From Patescibacteria group bacterium (lineage in GTDB: Bacteria > Patescibacteriota > Microgenomatia > Levybacterales > UBA12049), in contig JAUPUR010000047.1 of NCBI GenBank assembly GCA_030917445.1, forward strand, positions 1 through 5,039: a DNA stretch of 5,039 nucleotides, in the 5' to 3' direction. The position numbers were made by a program, and so were the translations under genes. Below the pieces are notes generated by a model, which saw only the letters and a program-made list of their open reading frames with translations, made no database searches and was not told the DNA's origin. Below, in pieces: positions 3,043 through 5,039 of the stretch (the stretch's first letter is position 1; the number at the start of each line of letters is the position of its first letter).

Positions 3043-5039
3043 GGGAGGGGAATAATTGTTACTTCTGGACTAATACTAGGAACAGGTGTACTTGTTGGAG
3101 TAGGAGTAGGTGATTCAACAAATGGAGTTGGTGTCGGAGTATTTTCAGGTGACTGAGTTGGTGTAGGCGTGTCTGTTACAAACGGAGTTGGTGATCCTTC
3201 AGTGCAGGTTCTTCTTGGTAGTGTTCCAGGAAGAAAAAATTCTGAGTATGCGCTGCTTGTTGCCACTTCTGCTCTCAGTCCATTTTCTCTACAAACTTGT
3301 GTCGTTAATACTCCTGATGGTTGCCTAAATCTTTCAACAGGAGTTCCTGCAAGCATTCTTTCCATAATTGTTCTCCAGATTGGTGCTGCACCTGAAGATC
3401 CCGCGATACTATCCATCGGAGAATTATCATTATTTCCTACCCATACTCCAACAACAAGACTTGGTGTATATCCGACTGTTAATGCATCTCTATAGTCTTC
3501 AGTGGTACCTGTTTTGACTGCTGCTTGGCGCGAAAGTGTGAGAGATCCTCCAAAAACATCTGCTCTGGCCGCATTATCTGAGAGTATTGAGGAGATGAGA
3601 AAAGCGACTTCATTAGAGACTGCTTGATCCTCTGAGGGAACGTGTGAAAAGATGACATTTCCTCTTTTATCCTTAATATTAAGAATTGTTGTGGGTTTGA
3701 TAAGGCTTCCTTCATTTGCAAAAGCACCAAATGCAGATGCCATCTCAATGAGAGGTACTTCTGCTGCTCCTAGTGCAAAAGAAAGACCATAATCATCAGG
3801 ATTTTTCAAACTCGTAATTCCCATTTTTTCTGCAAACGAGATGACTTCAGGGATGCCTATTTTTTCAAGGACATGAAGAACTGGAATATTGAGTGAATTT
3901 GCGAGTGCAAAACGAACAAGAACTTCGTTCCTAAATTTACCATCATAATTTTTGGGTTTGTAACCATCTGGATAAGTGATTGGTTTGTCTTCAAGTTGTG
4001 TTGCGGCTGTAATACTTCTATCTTCAAGTGCTGCAGCATAAACGAGTGGTTTAAATGACGAACCTGGTTGACGTGGTCTTATAACCATGTTAATTTTTCC
4101 ATTTTCTTCACTAAACCAATCATGACTACCGACAAGAATTAAAATTTCACCAGTTTGAGGATCAATTCCAACTGCTGCTGCATTTGTTACTTTATTTCGA
4201 GAAAGTCTTGCAACTTGATTTGCCACAGCTGTTTCAGCAAATTCTTGATCTTCAAGATCAATTGTAGTTTTGACTGTATAGCCTGATCGCGCAACTCGTT
4301 GCTCACCGTATTTTTTGATCAATTCGTCTTTGACCATTAGGGCAAAATGTGGAGCTTTGACATTTTGATCTTCACTTGTTGGATTGAATGCAACTTCTTC
4401 AGACTCTGCTTCAATTCTTTCTTCATTTGTGATAAATCCTTCTTGCTCCATCAATTTGAGAATTAACTTTTGTCTTTCAAATGCACGATCTCTATTACCT
4501 GTTAAAGGAGAAAGAGCTGACGGAGCAGGAAGAACTGCAGTAAGAAGTGCGCTTTCAGCAAGACTAAGTTCTGAGGCTTTTTTACTAAAGTATGTTTTTG
4601 CCGCATCTTCGACCCCATACGCACCCTCACCAAAATAAGATGTGTTGAGGTACATCTCTATAATATCTTCTTTGCTAAATCGTCTATCTACCTCAATTGC
4701 CAAAAAGAGTTCTTGATACTTTCTCAGATAACTTTTGTCCTGACTTAAAAGTGTGTTTTTGACGAGTTGTTGTGTAATTGTTGAGCCACCTTGTGAAACT
4801 TCATCTTCACGAATATTGGTGAGAAATGCTCTTCCAAATCCTGACACTGAAAATCCTCTATGGTTATAAAAATCTCGATCTTCAGCAGAGATAACTGCTT
4901 CCTGCATATTTTTTGTAATTTCAGTGATTGGGACAGTGTTTTGTTGTTTTGCTTGGTAGAAAGTAAAAAACGGTTTTTCATTTCTATCAAGTAAGATTAC
5001 TCCAGCACTTTTTCTAGAGAGAATATTTTCTTTACTTGA
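3039..5039 (-). CDS. Class A PBP (PBP1A-type), 5' end missing
   Basis: Bifunctional peptidoglycan synthase. 666 residues are visible and the frame is open to the right edge, so the true start, cytoplasmic tail and membrane anchor lie outside. The Met at 4907 is internal: the 44 codons before it continue the protein and lead straight into the transglycosylase domain. Glycosyltransferase (GT51): EDRDFYNHRG with catalytic Glu53, GGSTITQQ (84-91), RKYQE with Glu110, then YLNTSYFGEGAYG. Transpeptidase: SSFK with nucleophile Ser327, SLN (382-384), KTGT (509-512); all three motifs are intact. A region with VCRENGLRA and LPGTLPRRTC follows, with two Cys (583 and 612) that may bond. Residues about 616-666 are a Thr/Pro/Ser-rich tail, probably a flexible extracellular linker. 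It polymerises lipid II and makes 4,3 cross-links, complementary to the L,D-transpeptidase next door. Length fits the family. Confidence 0.96.
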   Translation of the reverse strand, partial: SSKENILSRKSAGVILLDRNEKPFFTFYQAKQQNTVPITEITKNMQEAVISAEDRDFYNHRGFSVSGFGRAFLTNIREDEVSQGGSTITQQLVKNTLLSQDKSYLRKYQELFLAIEVDRRFSKEDIIEMYLNTSYFGEGAYGVEDAAKTYFSKKASELSLAESALLTAVLPAPSALSPLTGNRDRAFERQKLILKLMEQEGFITNEERIEAESEEVAFNPTSEDQNVKAPHFALMVKDELIKKYGEQRVARSGYTVKTTIDLEDQEFAETAVANQVARLSRNKVTNAAAVGIDPQTGEILILVGSHDWFSEENGKINMVIRPRQPGSSFKPLVYAAALEDRSITAATQLEDKPITYPDGYKPKNYDGKFRNEVLVRFALANSLNIPVLHVLEKIGIPEVISFAEKMGITSLKNPDDYGLSFALGAAEVPLIEMASAFGAFANEGSLIKPTTILNIKDKRGNVIFSHVPSEDQAVSNEVAFLISSILSDNAARADVFGGSLTLSRQAAVKTGTTEDYRDALTVGYTPSLVVGVWVGNNDNSPMDSIAGSSGAAPIWRTIMERMLAGTPVERFRQPSGVLTTQVCRENGLRAEVATSSAYSEFFLPGTLPRRTCTEGSPTPFVTDTPTPTQSPENTPTPTPFVESPTPTPTSTPVPSISPEVTIIPLP
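3042..3194 (-). repeat. Low-complexity TP-repeat coding stretch
   Basis: About 51 codons at the 3' end of the PBP gene encode runs of TPTPT, SPTPTPT and STPVPS. The DNA is a string of imperfect GGAGTTGGTG/GTAGGAGTAGG-type repeats on the plus strand. Such repeats are prone to length change by slippage. The tail ends with a hydrophobic IIPLP. Confidence 0.8.

Noticed and set aside
3169..3495. Plus-strand 108-codon open frame
   Set aside because: Shadow of the PBP gene, which carries unmistakable domain motifs on the other strand.

Overview
The window looks like a piece of chromosome from a small-genome, low-GC bacterium. A Candidate Phyla Radiation (Patescibacteria) lineage, perhaps Microgenomates-like, is my best guess. 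The reasons are a PBP1-type enzyme with a long Thr-Pro tail, a small lipid-anchored-free YkuD protein with a GSSGCIRH active site, and weak or absent Shine-Dalgarno sites on the core genes. The lineage is inference; no rRNA or other marker is present. TGA reads as an ordinary stop.

Three cell-envelope genes are clear: a type I signal peptidase (lepB, 823-1428, +), a membrane-anchored L,D-transpeptidase of the YkuD family (2464-3042, +), and a bifunctional class A penicillin-binding protein (3039-5039, -) whose 5' end lies beyond the right edge. The latter two converge and share one TTAA for both stop codons. Together they cover protein export and both 4,3- and 3,3-type peptidoglycan cross-linking.

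Between and beside them are minus-strand genes of a different kind, more GC-rich and with strong SD sites placed 4 nt before the start codon. One is a secreted, unrecognised 167-aa protein made of two ~50-residue repeats (51-554), divergent from lepB. The others are three tightly packed small unrecognised genes (2250 to 1484), here called orfA, orfB and orfC, read from a promoter-like site inside a 15-bp perfect inverted repeat (2281-2333). A TusA-like fold is a tentative idea for orfB.

Regulatory structure is dense. There is an inverted repeat with a TATATA core upstream of the secreted protein (652-705), a terminator-like hairpin (744-778), and a 9-bp hairpin that buries the lepB ribosome binding site (800-822). 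A strong plus-strand intrinsic terminator sits inside the orfB coding sequence (1831-1866), and further dyads precede the YkuD gene. The most unusual parts are the orfABC unit with its operator-like repeat, the terminator embedded in an opposing gene, and the repeat-containing secreted protein.
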